DNA of 64,000 nucleotides from Cladophialophora immunda (lineage: Eukaryota; Ascomycota; Eurotiomycetes; Chaetothyriales; Herpotrichiellaceae), in contig NW_015622545.1 of assembly GCF_000835495.1 (NCBI RefSeq), forward strand, positions 3,426,777 to 3,490,776, in the 5' to 3' direction. The notes beneath the pieces were generated by a model that saw only the letters and a program-made list of their open reading frames with translations, ran no database searches and was not told where the DNA came from. The first letter of the stretch is position 1; every line of letters begins with the position of its first letter. The translations under genes were made by a program, and so were the position numbers. Of the stretch, positions 33,994-46,697 are shown piece by piece.

Positions 33994-36263
33994 ATGGCAT
34001 CGGCAGAGGTGAGCCCCCACGGGCAATATTCAATTAGGGCATGCCGAGGATGCCATCGCCGCAAAATCAAGTGCAACGCGTCCACCATGGGTTTGCCTTG
34101 TGGAAACTGTATACGCAGTGGTCTCAGCTGCGAAGTTGTCCCGAGAAAGAAGTACTTGTGTCGCTCCCAATATCTAATAACGTGCCAGTGAAGGCTGATG
34201 TTCTTCAGGCGTAGGAAAACAACAGGCCTCGCACGAACAGCTTACACTGCTTCCGACACGGAGATTCCTGGCCACTCGACTGTCCAACCCGCCCAGAGCA
34301 AGGAATCCGCGCATTTTATACCTCTCCATGAAAGTACCAGCGACTCATTCCGCTTCGAGAACAACCCACCTCAGCGGCAAACCACCGACACCCATCTTGA
34401 GGACGAATCCAGCAACCGAGATACTGAGCACGATGGGGGCTATGGCACTGTTGCTCTGGATACGGCGATGGATGCGCAGAGGCTTTCTGGAGAAGACCCC
34501 ATCCCATTCTACTTTGGTGCGAGACTCCATAACTCATTGCAATCACACTGCTTACGGCTGATGTGCAGGTGACGCACAAAATGGCAGTCATTTCACCTTT
34601 GAGCTCTGCTTGTCCAACTTCTCGTCATGTCCCAAAATCTATTTCATTCCCCGCAACAGCACAACCCGAGTGCTGGAACCCGAAGATCTAGAATACCTGG
34701 AGCGCAAGGGGGCGTTGGCCCTGCCTTCCGACCACATTTGCGATCATTTGCTTCGCTCCTACTTCCAACATGTGCAGCCGCTCACCCCGATCTTGGACAC
34801 CAAGTCCTTTTTGAACCAGTATCTGTCGAAGGATCCACAGAAACCAGGCGTCCTCTTGATGTATAGCATCTTTTTTGCCGCAGCAAACTTTGCTGACCCA
34901 TCGACCTTGGACACTGCGGGCTTTTCGTCACGGAAGGCACTGAAGAGAGCGATGTATCAGCGAGCTAAGGTTCCACTCTGTCCATCGTCCATCCCTTGAT
35001 ATCCCTGCTGACCCCAACCTCGAGCAGGCCTTATGGGACACCGAATACGAGGATGACAAGATCAGGCTCATTCAATCCGCGATCCTTCTCAGTTTCTGGT
35101 ATGCGGATGCCACGGATCGTGCAGGGCCGTGGCATTGGGCGGGCGTGGCGATCAGCTTGTGTCAAGGCTTGGGCTTCCATCGTTCCTTGGAGTTGGTTGT
35201 GCCAGACTCCCGCAAGATTCCTGCATACGGCCGTTTATTCCGCCGGCTCTGGTGGAGTTGCTTCTTGCGAGACCGTTGGTTGTCCGTTACGCTAGGTCGC
35301 CCAATGCGGATTCGCCTGGATGACTGCGATGTACCTATGACCACTATCGAGGACGTTACCCACGAATGGGCAGACATCCCTCGTGCCCAAAAAGACACAT
35401 ACTTTCCATCTGGCTACCCTCTCCTCGCGGAATGTTGGGTACAATTCGTCAAGTTAACTGTCGTCCTCGGCAAGGTCATAGCCGTGCATTATTCCCCCAA
35501 CAAATTGCGTCCTGATCGAGCCGCATTTCAAAAGTGTGAGGATGAACTTCGACGGTGCGGTCAAGAGCTGCATGCGATCGAAGAACGGCCAGATTGGGAT
35601 TTTCGGCTCTATCGGCACCATTTGCACCTATTTTATGAGTATTCCATCCTGACTCCGCGTATTTCTGGTTCGAGCTGAATTAACATTAGAGATAGGGCTA
35701 CAACTATCATCTTGTATCGGCGGTATATTCGGGCTGTGCCCTGCAATCTGCCTGCAAAAGACCACGATTGGTGGCAAACGACAGCACGCCAGAAGTGCCG
35801 CTCTGCTGCCGACCGGGCGACATCGGTGGTCGAAGACCTTCTTGAATCAGAAATGGTACACTACTTGAAGCCAATGAGTACTAGTACCATTGTATCAGCT
35901 ATGGGAATCCATCTTCTGGATTGGATGTCGGCACAGAGCACCTTATCTAAGCGCCTCAGTCACGCCCGGCTGGAGATATGTGTTGAGGCACTGTCAAAAC
36001 TGCGGAGCACCTACTGGGGCGCCACATATGCTTGTCTTCTCTTTGAGAAGGCAAAGGCGAGAATCCTGGAAAAGACGCTCTTGACCCCCGATTCTATCGT
36101 GGACGAATCAGCTCCACTGGCAATAGCTCCAGAAGAGACGGGGGCACCCCATGAAAGGTGGCCAGACAGTCTTCCACCGTTGGTTTCGACGCCTGACTGG
36201 AACGGTCTGATAGGGAGGTCAGTGAAGATTCCTACTATTCTGTCCAGTCCCACGTATCACTAA
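33994..36263 (+). CDS. sdrA: Zn2Cys6 transcription factor, SdrA-like (681 aa)
   Basis: Likely activator of the decarboxylation module; in Aspergillus SdrA switches on padA and fdcA in response to sorbate/cinnamate. Five exons (33994-34151, 34209-34516, 34569-34969, 35028-35638, 35696-36263) give 681 residues. The zinc cluster reads ACRGCHRRKIKCNASTMGLP and continues CGNCIRSGLSCEV. It is followed by basic KKRRKTTG across intron 1, a Ser/Thr-rich linker, and the fungal TF middle homology region (HICDHLLRSYFQHVQPLTPI, then RLFRRLWWSCFLRDRWLSV). Position between the UbiD and UbiX genes is the main reason for the name. Intron 3 has a weak donor (GTTCCA), but the frame and homology continue across it. 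Confidence 0.85.
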
Positions 36264-36491
36264 GTGCTTCATTAGCCAAGCCATGGATATGGAATTTCCT
36301 ATGGACCTGGGGCTGTTATTGACCTCTGAAGGTTTACAAGATCTATTCTAGAGAGGCCCGTCTTTCTGCCCTACGAGTAGAACTCTCCACCAGCGTGGAG
36401 GCTTTTTTCGGTCAATATCCCGTGACCTCGATCCAACATCCAAGCAAGAACGCATTATTTTACTGCACCGCTACGCTTTTGTCTTCAAGCG

Positions 36492-37337
36492 TCAATCCCT
36501 TCGGAATCCAGTCCACCGTTCAAAGCTGTCAGTACGTATATGGAACGCATCCAGCATTCGGCCCACGCTCTGATCAATCACGTCTTCCAAATCCTTTGGT
36601 CGCGTATAGAAAGCGGGCACCGGAGGGAAGATGATGGCACCCGCCCGCCGGAGAAACAACATGTTTTCGAGGTGAACATCGCTCAGGGGTGTCTCGCGGA
36701 TGGCAAGCAGGAGCTTCCTGCTCTCTTTCAAAGTGACGTCGGCCGCACGCGAAATCAAGTCGTCCGAGTAGCCGATGCGGATCGCCGCCAACGTCTTCAT
36801 ACTGCACGGCACGACGATCATGCCGTCGTGCTGGAAGGAGCCGCTCGAGATCGGCGCCGACAAGTCCTTGGCCGTATAGTTGTATGTCGCCAGACCTCGC
36901 AACTCCAATTCCGACAGCGGCGTCTCATATTTCATCGTCGCCAGCGCCCATTTGCTCATCACCAGGTGTGTCTCGACGTCGAGCGCGCGGAGAATCTGGA
37001 GAATCCGCACCGCAAAGACCACACCCGTGGCACCCGTTATGCCGACCACAAGTCGTTTACGAGATGGACGTGGAAGAGGGTTGGGAGAGAGCGTGTCCGT
37101 GCGTGTCCACGAGCAAGTGGAGGTGTGTAGACGCCTGCATGAGGCTTGGAGGATGCTGTTGTTGGACGCTTTGGTGGGTGGAATCGGCTTCGCCAGGAAG
37201 ATCGGGTCTCGAGCGCGGCCGCCTCGTAAGCACAGTGTAGGAATCTCAGTGCCACTGCTACCACGCGGGTGGCAGCGAAGTAAGTGCTGTATTGTCACCC
37301 TACTAACCAATGTCGAGACATTTGAAGACACCATCAT
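36492..37337 (-). CDS. padA: UbiX-family flavin prenyltransferase, PAD1/PadA-like (281 aa)
   Basis: Makes prenylated FMN, the cofactor of the FdcA-type decarboxylase, from FMN and dimethylallyl phosphate. No intron. The catalytic part starts KRLVVGITGATGVVFAVRIL and contains VVPCSMKTLAAIRIGYSDDL, RAADVTLKESRKLLLAIRE, HLENMLFLRRAGAIIFPP and FYTRPKDLEDVIDQSVGRML, all hallmarks of UbiX/Pad1. The roughly 75 residues before it are rich in Arg, Ser and Thr (LVSRVTIQHLLRCHPRG; RRLHTSTCSW) and look like a mitochondrial targeting sequence, as in yeast Pad1. I use ATG 37337; ATG 37382 and 37334 are alternatives. It is convergent with the sdrA-like gene 228 bp away. Confidence 0.92.
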   Translation of the reverse strand: MMVSSNVSTLVSRVTIQHLLRCHPRGSSGTEIPTLCLRGGRARDPIFLAKPIPPTKASNNSILQASCRRLHTSTCSWTRTDTLSPNPLPRPSRKRLVVGITGATGVVFAVRILQILRALDVETHLVMSKWALATMKYETPLSELELRGLATYNYTAKDLSAPISSGSFQHDGMIVVPCSMKTLAAIRIGYSDDLISRAADVTLKESRKLLLAIRETPLSDVHLENMLFLRRAGAIIFPPVPAFYTRPKDLEDVIDQSVGRMLDAFHIRTDSFERWTGFRRD

Positions 37338-38303
37338 GTATCGTAACCAACTTTGTATTTGCGAGTCTCGGCCTGCGTCCATATTTTGGCTGAATAGATG
37401 CAGTACCCTCTGTAGGACAATATTGAGAAATCCCAAGACAGCGTGCTCTGCTTGGAGATGTTTCCCAGGAGTCCAGCGTCAAGCGGAAATGGAGTCACTT
37501 CTCATCACTGCCTCAGCACCTTTCTTCTCCCTCGGCTGGCCAGTGTTGGTAGCGTGTACATTATCCTTTCCGGGGTCAAGAAAACTCAGGGGACACTGTC
37601 TGATGGCTCCTTAGCGAAACCCCGAAACCCCGTTACGGAGCCAATGTCCGTATGAGCCCAACCCCTCTGATGCTTACACTCGCTTCCAAGCACTTCACAG
37701 AAATGCCGAGCACGTAGGGGCCGTCGCGATCCAATAGAGGTTACCATTCACGGGCACTGGATACAAGACAGACCTCGATAAACCTGTTCTGCCTGGATAC
37801 TGAGATTTCGTTACCAATACCGCCGATATTTCGTCCCAAGGTGAATTTAGCGAGCCTTACTGCCCCGAATCAGTTAGACATGTTGGAGGAGGCCCACAGC
37901 TCCCCAGTGCCAATGCTTACGGTCAACTTGGCAAGGCTCTCGCGCGTGATCCCTTCATGTTACGTCTGGATGGACAACCCGGGACTCGGTCCTTCTCACC
38001 AATACCTTCAGAGACCGAGCTCGGCTCACATAGCCCACGGCATCATGTTCGGCCTTTCGCAAGCAATAAGCGAATGTCCGTGCCAAACGAGGAGAAAGCC
38101 AGACAGAGTTGGACCAGCGGATTCCCCGTCAATCCAACCCCGGATTGTGATATACTTCCCCAGATGACTGCCTACCTGGAAACGCTGTCCGGGGTATATG
38201 AAGTACCGTCTTCTTTCACAGGCTGGTCTCAGTCACTATAAAATCGAAACCACTTTTCCATACCCACCGTTTCTATTCAGCCTTACTTGCTGTACAGTTA
38301 GCA
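37338..38303. promoter_or_regulatory. Divergent promoter region of padA-like and MFS genes
   Basis: About 0.97 kb between head-to-head genes. TATAAAA at 38237-38243 is 61 bases before the MFS ATG. An open frame at 37841-38167 has no family resemblance. Confidence 0.5.
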
Positions 38304-40145
38304 ATGAACAAGATAGAAGCCGAGGTTTCTCACAATGAAGGAGACAGCAGTCCCCTGCCCAAGCCGCATCTGCTCAAGACAAACAAGAAGGGGTTGGTGC
38401 TGGTACCCCAGCCCACCGACGATCCTCAAGATCCTTTGGTGAGAAAGAAAATACCTCGCGCGTCGGAAACGAAGGCGATCTTCTGACCGGGAACATGGTA
38501 GAACTGGCCAAGGTCCAAAAAGGTGGTGACCTTGGCCCTGGTCTCACTGGTGTCCTTTTCCACGTCTCTCCAGGCCGTGGCCAACAACTCTGGCTTCTTC
38601 GTGCAAGGAGAGATCTACCACAAGACGGCAATCCAGCTCTCTTACAGCGTACGTCTCTCATCAGAAGCTGCTTTTCCCCAAACTGATCTTTAATATCTGA
38701 CAACTTTAGGCATCTTCCGCGATCGCCGGACTGGCCGTCGGGCCTTTCATTTGGAATCCTTTGGCGAAGCGTTTTGGGACCAGTCGATGCATTGTGATCA
38801 GTCTGTGTCTGACCATATGCATGAACATATGGTCTGCATGTATGACCAAATCCACCCAGTATGACGCTTTTGTTGTATCCAGACTGTTGGCAACCATCGC
38901 CTGTGCTGCGCCAACCACCGGTGAGTTCGAAGCCTCGTTCTAGGTTGAAAAATGCCCAAAACAATGCCTCGCTGACGCTGCCTGTATGGCACTGTGTAGT
39001 GGGATCGAACGTCATCATAGAGACATTTTTCCTGCACGACAGGGGGAAATGCTTCTCGGTCTATACGTCGATGAACCTCCTTGGCATCATTGCTACGAGT
39101 ACCTTATCCGGCTTCATCGTCCAGAAAGCCAGCTGGACCGTACAATATTGGTACAATGTCGGGTTTGAAGTATTCCTCACCATATGCTGCGTTCTGTGGC
39201 TAGATGAGACGGCCTATCCGAGGAGCGATAATCCGCAGCAGCCGCTTCTCCCGACGAACTACCTTCAGCGCAAGCTCGCGATCTACGGATGCACACAGAG
39301 AATAACGCCCCCGCAAACAGGTCGAGAACTGGCGTTCACCAGTGTCTTACCCGTGCTCATTGGCATCTCACCCGTGGGCGTGCTGATTGGACTCTTTCTG
39401 ATCGCCATGTTCAGCTGGGCTGTGGTCATTGCCACCGACACATCCGTCTACTTGCAGACACCGGTCAAGGAAGGGGGCTATGGATTCACTCCGTATCAAA
39501 ATGCTTACTGTACGTATACACCGAATCCCACAACTGCATACACATGAATACAACCGATCTAACGGCGACGGTGGGACAGTCTCATTCACCTCGTGGATCG
39601 GGGTCTTTGCCTCCCAGATCTATTGCCACTTTGTTAACGACCGGCTGGCGTTGAAGATATGTGCCCATCGCGGTGGCACTTGGAAGCCTGAGTACCGCCT
39701 TCACGCCCTGTGGTTCCCGAGCCTGTTCCTGTATCCGGCGTCGCTAGGGTTGGTGGGTGCGACGCTATACTACCATCTACACTTCATGGTCCTGGCGTTC
39801 GCGGTGTTTCTGACCGCCATCGCGTCCATATCGGGTGTTTCGGTGGTCCTTTCCTACCTCGTCGAATGCTTCACGGACCATCCCAACGAAGTCGCGGTGG
39901 TGGTCAACCTGTATCGCCTGGTGTTTGGCATCGCCGTGACGTTCTTCATTTTTCCGTGGTCCGATGCGATAGGCATCAATTGGGCCTACGGCATGATGGC
40001 ATTCTTCACTGCGGGGGCGTTCATTCCAATTGCAGCTCTGATGCTGTGGGGTCCCAGCATCCGCGCCAGGAGCCTCATTACGGCGAAGAGTGATGATGGT
40101 GTAAAAGTGTCTATCGAGGAGCGCCATGGTTTCAACAAGGCGTGA
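38304..40145 (+). CDS. MFS transporter (522 aa)
   Basis: Major-facilitator membrane transporter, probably a drug/acid proton antiporter. Exons 38304-38438, 38502-38648, 38710-38920, 39000-39509 and 39580-40145 give 522 residues. The N terminus is hydrophilic with DDPQDPLNWPRSKK, the usual lead into helix 1 (VVTLALVSLVSFSTSLQAV). Then come GPFIWNPLAKRFGTSR (motif A region), RLLATIACAAPTTVGSNVI, and later FVNDRLALKICAHRGGTWKP between the two halves. Twelve hydrophobic segments can be counted and the C-terminal tail is short. The gene is head to head with the padA-like gene, so it may share induction and export the acid or its decarboxylation product; substrate is otherwise unknown. Confidence 0.88.
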
Positions 40146-40910
40146 CGGTGGTCTGTCCGCACTCAGTGCTGAATGCACGTCCAGATTCCTCAGCGTTGCC
40201 AACTAGTCAGTCTGACTATTCCTAGTCCCCCGCACCGATCCTGGGACTAGGGACTACAAGTAGACAACCTTGAAGAATCATTGAAGGAATGCCCCAGAGC
40301 TCGCTGCTGCCAAGGAAAGCCTACAAGGCACACGCCAACGAAGTTGGAACCCTCTATTCTCTATGCCCTTCTCGCAAGTTCTGGGGAAGTGTACTGCTGC
40401 TGCTGCAAGCAAGGCTCGTAAGTCGGTGGCGTGACAGAGACATATTCATTGATTCCGAACTACCGGGGCACAACAACCGGAGCCTAACAACCGACAACTG
40501 GGGTGGTGCCATGCTTGGGTATCACACCGGATCTTTGGCGCGACCGCCCCGCCACTTAGTTTATTCATGTGTGTTCACAACAGTGTTTGGATGGCTGTAC
40601 ATTCTAATGACGGCCCCGTGGCGCCACAAACTGCCCGGTTCCCGCCCAAGCCGCTCCAAAATGGTTGTCATTCTCCGATATGACCACCATCAACCCACAA
40701 GTCCATCCGGAATATCCCAAATGCACAACGTGCATAACCTCACGCAAGCTGTCAATACCTACAAGTAGCTGTCTTTCTACCAAGTATGCACCTCCAGAAT
40801 TCTATCCGTAAATTGGGTGCCTGTGGTGTGATATTTTCAAGTCCGACATTCTTCTTCCACAATGATGGACGCAATGTGCTTCTTTTCACCTCCATCGGAC
40901 AATCATCAAC
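40146..40910. other. Intergenic upstream of the ABC transporter
   Basis: 3' flank of the MFS gene and promoter of the ABC gene; no other gene recognised. Confidence 0.5.
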
Positions 40911-43900
40911 ATGGCCTTCGTGGGGAACTTCGTTACCAATTACGACCGCACCTTGAATGCAGAAGGACCAGGCACACCCTCAGGATTCCAGCGACGGGAT
41001 GAGGTCGAGGATGAACAAACTCTTCCTACCCGTCGCCGGCGCGGGTTAGGGGAACAATCACAGCAAACTGTTGACGAAGACGGCTCGAAAACTCCTTCGT
41101 CCCTGCCTTCAGGTTGGCTCGGCAGAAACCAAGTCAGCGGCAGGCTGACCGATGAAACTGCTAACGACCAGCAAAGGGCGTCCGACAATAGAGCAGAACA
41201 AGTCAGAGACCTGGCACGTCAGTACACACATGGATCGGCACATATTCTGAATGAACAGAGCTTGTTCAATCCAGAGAAAGACTCATATCTAGATCCTTCT
41301 TCCGATAATTTCCAGCCTACTGCCTGGTCCAGAGCACTGTTTGAAATACGAAGCAACGATGAAAGGCACTGGGAAGGCAGATCAGCTGGGTTCTGCTTCA
41401 GAAATCTAAGTGCATACGGCTTTGGCACCGAAACCGATTATCAGCAAAGTGTTGGAAATATGATCCTTCATTCCTTGGGCTTGCTGCGGGACTACATCAC
41501 GGGCCGTCGACATCAAAGAAGGATCCAGATCCTGCAAAACCTGGATGGTGTTGTCCTACCCGGTGAGCTCCTCGTTGTCCTGGGCCCGCCAGGATCCGGC
41601 TGCTCTACGTTTCTCAAAACTCTCGCTGGTGAAACGCACGGATATCACACCAGCAATGATTTCCATATCAACTACCAGGGTATCAGCTGGCATCAAATGC
41701 ACAAAAACTTTCGTGGCGAAGCCATTTACACTGCGGAGCAGGATGTGCATTTCCCACAGTTAAGTGTTGGCGATACACTCTACTTTGCTGCCCGAGCTCG
41801 GGCCCCTAAGTTTCTTCCTGCTGGTGTCAGCAAAGAAGTCTATGCCCAACGCCTCCGCGACGTTGTTATGGCCACCTTTGGAATCCGTCACACAGTTGAC
41901 ACCAGGGTCGGAAACGATTACGTTCGAGGAGTCTCTGGTGGCGAGCGTAAGCGAGTCACAATTGCAGAGGCGGCTCTCAACGGTGCTCCTCTCCAATGCT
42001 GGGATAATTCGACCCGTGGTCTGGACAGCGCTAACGCAATTGAGTTCTGTAAGTCTTTGAGATCGTCGGCGGAAATTGCTAGGATAACGGCGGTCGTCTC
42101 GATTTACCAGGCATCACAGGCGGCATTTGACCTCTTTGACAAGGCTCTCGTCTTATACGACGGACAAGAAATATATTTTGGCCCAGCTAAGGCGGGAAAG
42201 CAATACTTCACCAGCCTCGGATTCGAGAAACCTGCCCGTCAAACTGATGCGGACTTCCTCACCTCGATGACCAACTCAAGAGAGCGGGTTCCACAGAAGG
42301 GCTTTGAGCATAGGGTCCCTCGAACGGCACAAGAATTTGCTGTCGCCTGGAAGAAGAGTCCCGAGTATAGAGCTCTCGTCAATGACATCGAGCTCTTTGA
42401 GAAGCAACACCCAATAGGTGGCGAAGATCTGCACAAATTCGAGGAGTCTCGGAGACTACAACAAGCTAAAAGGCAACACCTGAGTTCCCCATACACGCTC
42501 TCCTACATGGAACAAGTTCAACTGTGCCTTTGGCGCGCGTATAGGCGCCTGGTAACGGATCCGACGGTCACTCTTACCGCCCTTTTTGCCAATTTCACCA
42601 TGTCGCTAGTGACCGCATCGGTCTTTTATAACCTACCTGACGATACCTCCTCCTTCTTCTCCCGCGGTGCTCTTATTTTTTTCGCCGTCCTAATGAGTGC
42701 CTTCAGCTCGGCACTGGAAATTCTCACACTTTATGCCCAACGTCCTATCGTCGAGAAACACGCGCGGTACGCTCTTTACCATCCATCTGCTGAGGCGTTT
42801 GCCTCCATGATGATGGATATACCGTACAAAGTTGTCAACGCCATTCTGTTCAACCTCACCTTATATTTTCTGACAAATCTGCGGCGGACGCCTACGGCTT
42901 TTTTCTACTTCCTTTTGATATCCTTCATGCTGACTATGACAATGAGTATGATGTTTCGTACAATTGCGTCAGTGTCCCGTACTCTTCAGCAAGCCCTTAC
43001 ACCGGCTGCCGTCATTATCCTTGCGATTATCATTTATACCGGATTTTCGATTCCCACAACCTATATGCTAGGTTGGGCTCGCTGGATGAATTATCTCGAT
43101 CCAGTGGCATATGGCTTTGAGGCTTTGATGGTCAATGAGTTTTCGGGCAGGACGTTCCCCTGCGTCACCATTGTCCCTCCATACGGATCATTGACTCACG
43201 GCGTCTGCTCTGCAGTTGGAGCAGTTGCCGGTCAAGACTTCGTCCGCGGTGAAACATACATTGAATCTGCCTATAATTACAAAGCCTCACACAGATGGCG
43301 GAATTTTGGCATTTTGTGGGTCTTCATGGCCTTTCTCTGCGGCACATATCTGGTGGCCGCCGAATACGGTCAAGAAAAGAAGTCCAAGGGTGAAGTTCTC
43401 GTCTTCCGTCGAGGAAAAATGCCCAAGGATCTGATGAAAATCATACCTACTGATGGTATGAGAGCGAGTCATGGTACTATGGTCGACACTGAGGCAGCTG
43501 TTACGGAAACCCCAATGTACAATTCGGACCAACATGACTTACAGAACGCGACTGCCGTTATTCAACGCCAGAAAAGGATCTTCCATTGGAGAGATGTCAG
43601 TTATGACATCAAAATTAAAGGAAAAGGGAGACGGATTCTCGATCATATCGATGGTTGGGTCAAACCAGGTACACTTACCGCCATGGTCGGTGTCAGTGGC
43701 GCGGGGAAAACTACTCTTCTCGACGTCCTTGCTACTCGTGTCAGAAACGCCACTGGTGTTATTACTGGCGAGATTATGGTCGATGGCAGACTAAGGGATA
43801 ACTCGTTCCAACGAAAGATTGGTTACGTTCAGCAGCAGGATCTCCATCTAGCGACAGCGACTGTTCGGGAATCCCTTACTTTCAGCGCGCTATTACGTCA

Positions 43901-45755
43901 ACCAGCTCATATACCTCGAAAGGACAAGATCGCTTATGTGGAAGAAATTATCAGGCTTCTGGACATGGAGCCGTTCGCGGACGCTATAGTTGGTGTTCTA
44001 GGAGAAGGACTTAATGTCGAGCAACGAAAACGACTCACTATTGGCGTCGAATTGGCCGCGAGACCCCAACTACTCTTCTTCCTTGACGAACCGACTTCTG
44101 GGCTGGACTCGCAAACCTCGTGGGCTATTCTCAGTTTACTAGAGAAATTAAGGGACAACGGACAAGCAATACTCTGTACTATCCACCAACCCTCCGCAAT
44201 GCTTTTCCAGCGCTTCGATCGCCTACTGCTACTTGCCGATCGCGGGAGAACGACCTACTTTGGGCCTATAGGAGAATCTTGCAAGACTGTCATCGCATAT
44301 TTCGAGAGAAATGGCGCACTCCCATGCCCGAATGGAGCTAACCCCGCTGAATGGCTGTTGAACATCACAGGCGGAGGTCGTGATCCGTCGTATCGCTGCG
44401 ATATCGATTGGCCACAGGTGTGGAAGTCGTCTCCTGAATTCCAGGCTGTGCACGCTGAACTCGACGACCTGGAAGCCAAACGGCCCCAGATGATGGATCA
44501 ACTCTCGGCAGAAAAAGACGACCAAGACTCCTACCGCTCATACGCGGCTCCATTCTGGCTCCAGTACTACGAAGTCCAGAAACGTGTTTTCCAACAATAC
44601 TGGCGGACACCCAGCTACATTTATTCGAAACTCGTTCTGTGCGCTGCGAGCGCACTCTTTATCGGATTTTCCTTCTTTGACGCGAAAAACACCCGGCAAG
44701 GTCTTCAAAATCAAATGTTCGGTCTGTTCATGCTGCTGACCATCTTCGGCCAACTGGTCCAGCAGATCATGCCCCTTTTCGTTACGCAGCGATCTCTATA
44801 TGAAGTCCGTGAGAGGCCAGCTAAGACCTACTCTTGGAAGGCATTTATGCTCTCGAACATCGTTGCTGAGATTCCTTGGAACTTTGCCGGGGCAGTTCTG
44901 TTGTTCTTCTGCTGGTACTATCCCATCGGTCTTTATCGGAACGCCCAGCCTACGAACGCCGTAGAGGAACGCGGTGCATTAATGTGGCTGCTTGTCCTTG
45001 CATTCATGATGTTTACTTCGACCTTTGCGCACATGGTTATTGCCAGCATAGAGACGGCCGAAACTGGAGGTCACATCGCAAATCTCATGTTTTCTCTGTG
45101 TCTGACGTTTTGTGGGTAAGTCTCTGGCGCCTTTTTTCCCCTTCTTTCTTTGCCTCCCGTGCGATTTAGTTACTAAACCGTTCGTTCTTCTAGTGTCCTC
45201 GCCACACCGAAAGCCCTGCCTGGCTTCTGGATATTCATGTACAGGGTGTCGCCTTTCACCTACCTGGTTGCGGCAATGCTCTCAACCGCCGTCATGGACG
45301 CCGACGTCCGCTGCGCGGAGAACGAATACCTTAGATTCAACCCTCCTCCCGGCGAAACATGCGCGCAATACATGGAACCATATATGAATGTCGCCGGTGG
45401 CTACCTCCTCAACGGTACCAGCTCGGCTGGCGGTAACTGGAGTTGTAATTATTGTCCGATCGGCAAAACCAACACGTTTTTGGCGTCGCTGTATATCAAT
45501 CCGCAGGATCGCTGGAGAAATCTCGGGCTCCTCTGGGTCTACATTGTTTTCAATGTATTTGGTGCTTTGTTCCTGTATTGGCTTGGTCGTGTTCCAAAGG
45601 TGAAGAACAACATGATCGGGAGAGTTTGGAGGGGGATTAGGGGGAAAGCCAAGGTGAACGACGAGAAGGCTGCCGGTCGATCCCCCAAAGGTGTTTCGCG
45701 TCGGTCACCCTCGACAGTGTTATCTTTCTTTAAACCCAGGCACTCCGGCTCATAG
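40911..45755 (+). CDS. PDR-type full-length ABC transporter (1588 aa)
   Basis: Plasma-membrane multidrug exporter of the fungal PDR (ABCG) family. Exons 40911-45115 and 45194-45755 (78-nt intron) give 1588 residues, usual for this family. Order NBD-TMD-NBD-TMD. The degenerate first Walker [17 protein letters not shown] (about 225), is typical of PDR pumps, with signature [13 protein letters not shown] (about 341). Six helices follow. The second Walker [18 protein letters not shown], is at about 925, with [32 protein letters not shown] and six more helices. Cys-rich loops ([27 protein letters not shown]) lie before the last helix. Neighbouring the MFS and pad/fdc genes, it may serve weak-acid or aromatic efflux, but specificity cannot be read. 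Confidence 0.95.
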
Positions 45756-46697
45756 GGTCATGGCGTGATGGAAAGAGTGTTGAGAAATGTACCCTCATAT
45801 ATTGACAATGACTTATCATAGATCGAGAGGGACAGATAGACAGGAAGGCGGATAGGCTAGGCATTGACTATACTATTTGCAGCCGACTTTCAAACTTGGC
45901 CAGACTAAAGTCGTAGGATAACCTTCAGAATCAGCTGTGCGTCCAGATGCAGGACAAACCTCTTCTAGAGTTGCCGCCGAGCAGGGGACTTTCTTCCCCG
46001 GTACCCTCCTGCCAGGGGCGCTCACAGACATGGCTTTTGCTCCCCTTAGAAACAGCCTTGTGCGTTGGAGGGGCAGTCTTTATCCCCCGCTCAAGCCCCA
46101 CCAAATGCCGGACTTCTGCATTCTCGGAGAGGTCAACACCGCTCTAGATGCACGATATATAGAAGGTTTCGCCTGTCGTCACTTGGTCATTGTCTCGCGA
46201 GCGTGCAATTCGTTGTTTCTCGCATCTTGATGACCCTGCCCGATCAGCGCAGCGCACGTGGCCTATCCGTCGATGTTTGGCACTATCTCGGCAATCTCGA
46301 TATCGTTGGGCCCTGACTCTGCTTTGAGTCAGCAAGCTGAGCCAAAGGAGCCAAGCAATCCCATTTAGGAAGGGGAGTTCTTCAACGATGATTGGTGAAC
46401 AGGCACCGACCCCCATCTCAAGGGCCGCAGGGTGGATATGTTCTTATCAAGGGCGTGCTGGATTTGTTTGTTGCCCAGCAGAAATATATATATAAATGAG
46501 TGATGGGAAGATGCCAGGTCTCTTGTATTGGAATTGGACAAAAAAGATCATTAGAGACAGAGCATCGAACCGATCACAGCCAACAGTTATCGTTGCCAAC
46601 CGTCCGGGTCTCCTACAAAGATACTCAAGCAACGTCACAGTTCAGTAACAACAGCAACAACTACCGTTTGCTCATACATCCCAGAAGAAGAAGTATC
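45756..46697. other. Intergenic upstream of the amidotransferase-like gene
   Basis: Terminator side of the ABC gene; a TATA-rich run (ATATATATATAAA) at about 46484-46497, 200 bases before the next ATG. No other gene recognised. Confidence 0.5.
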
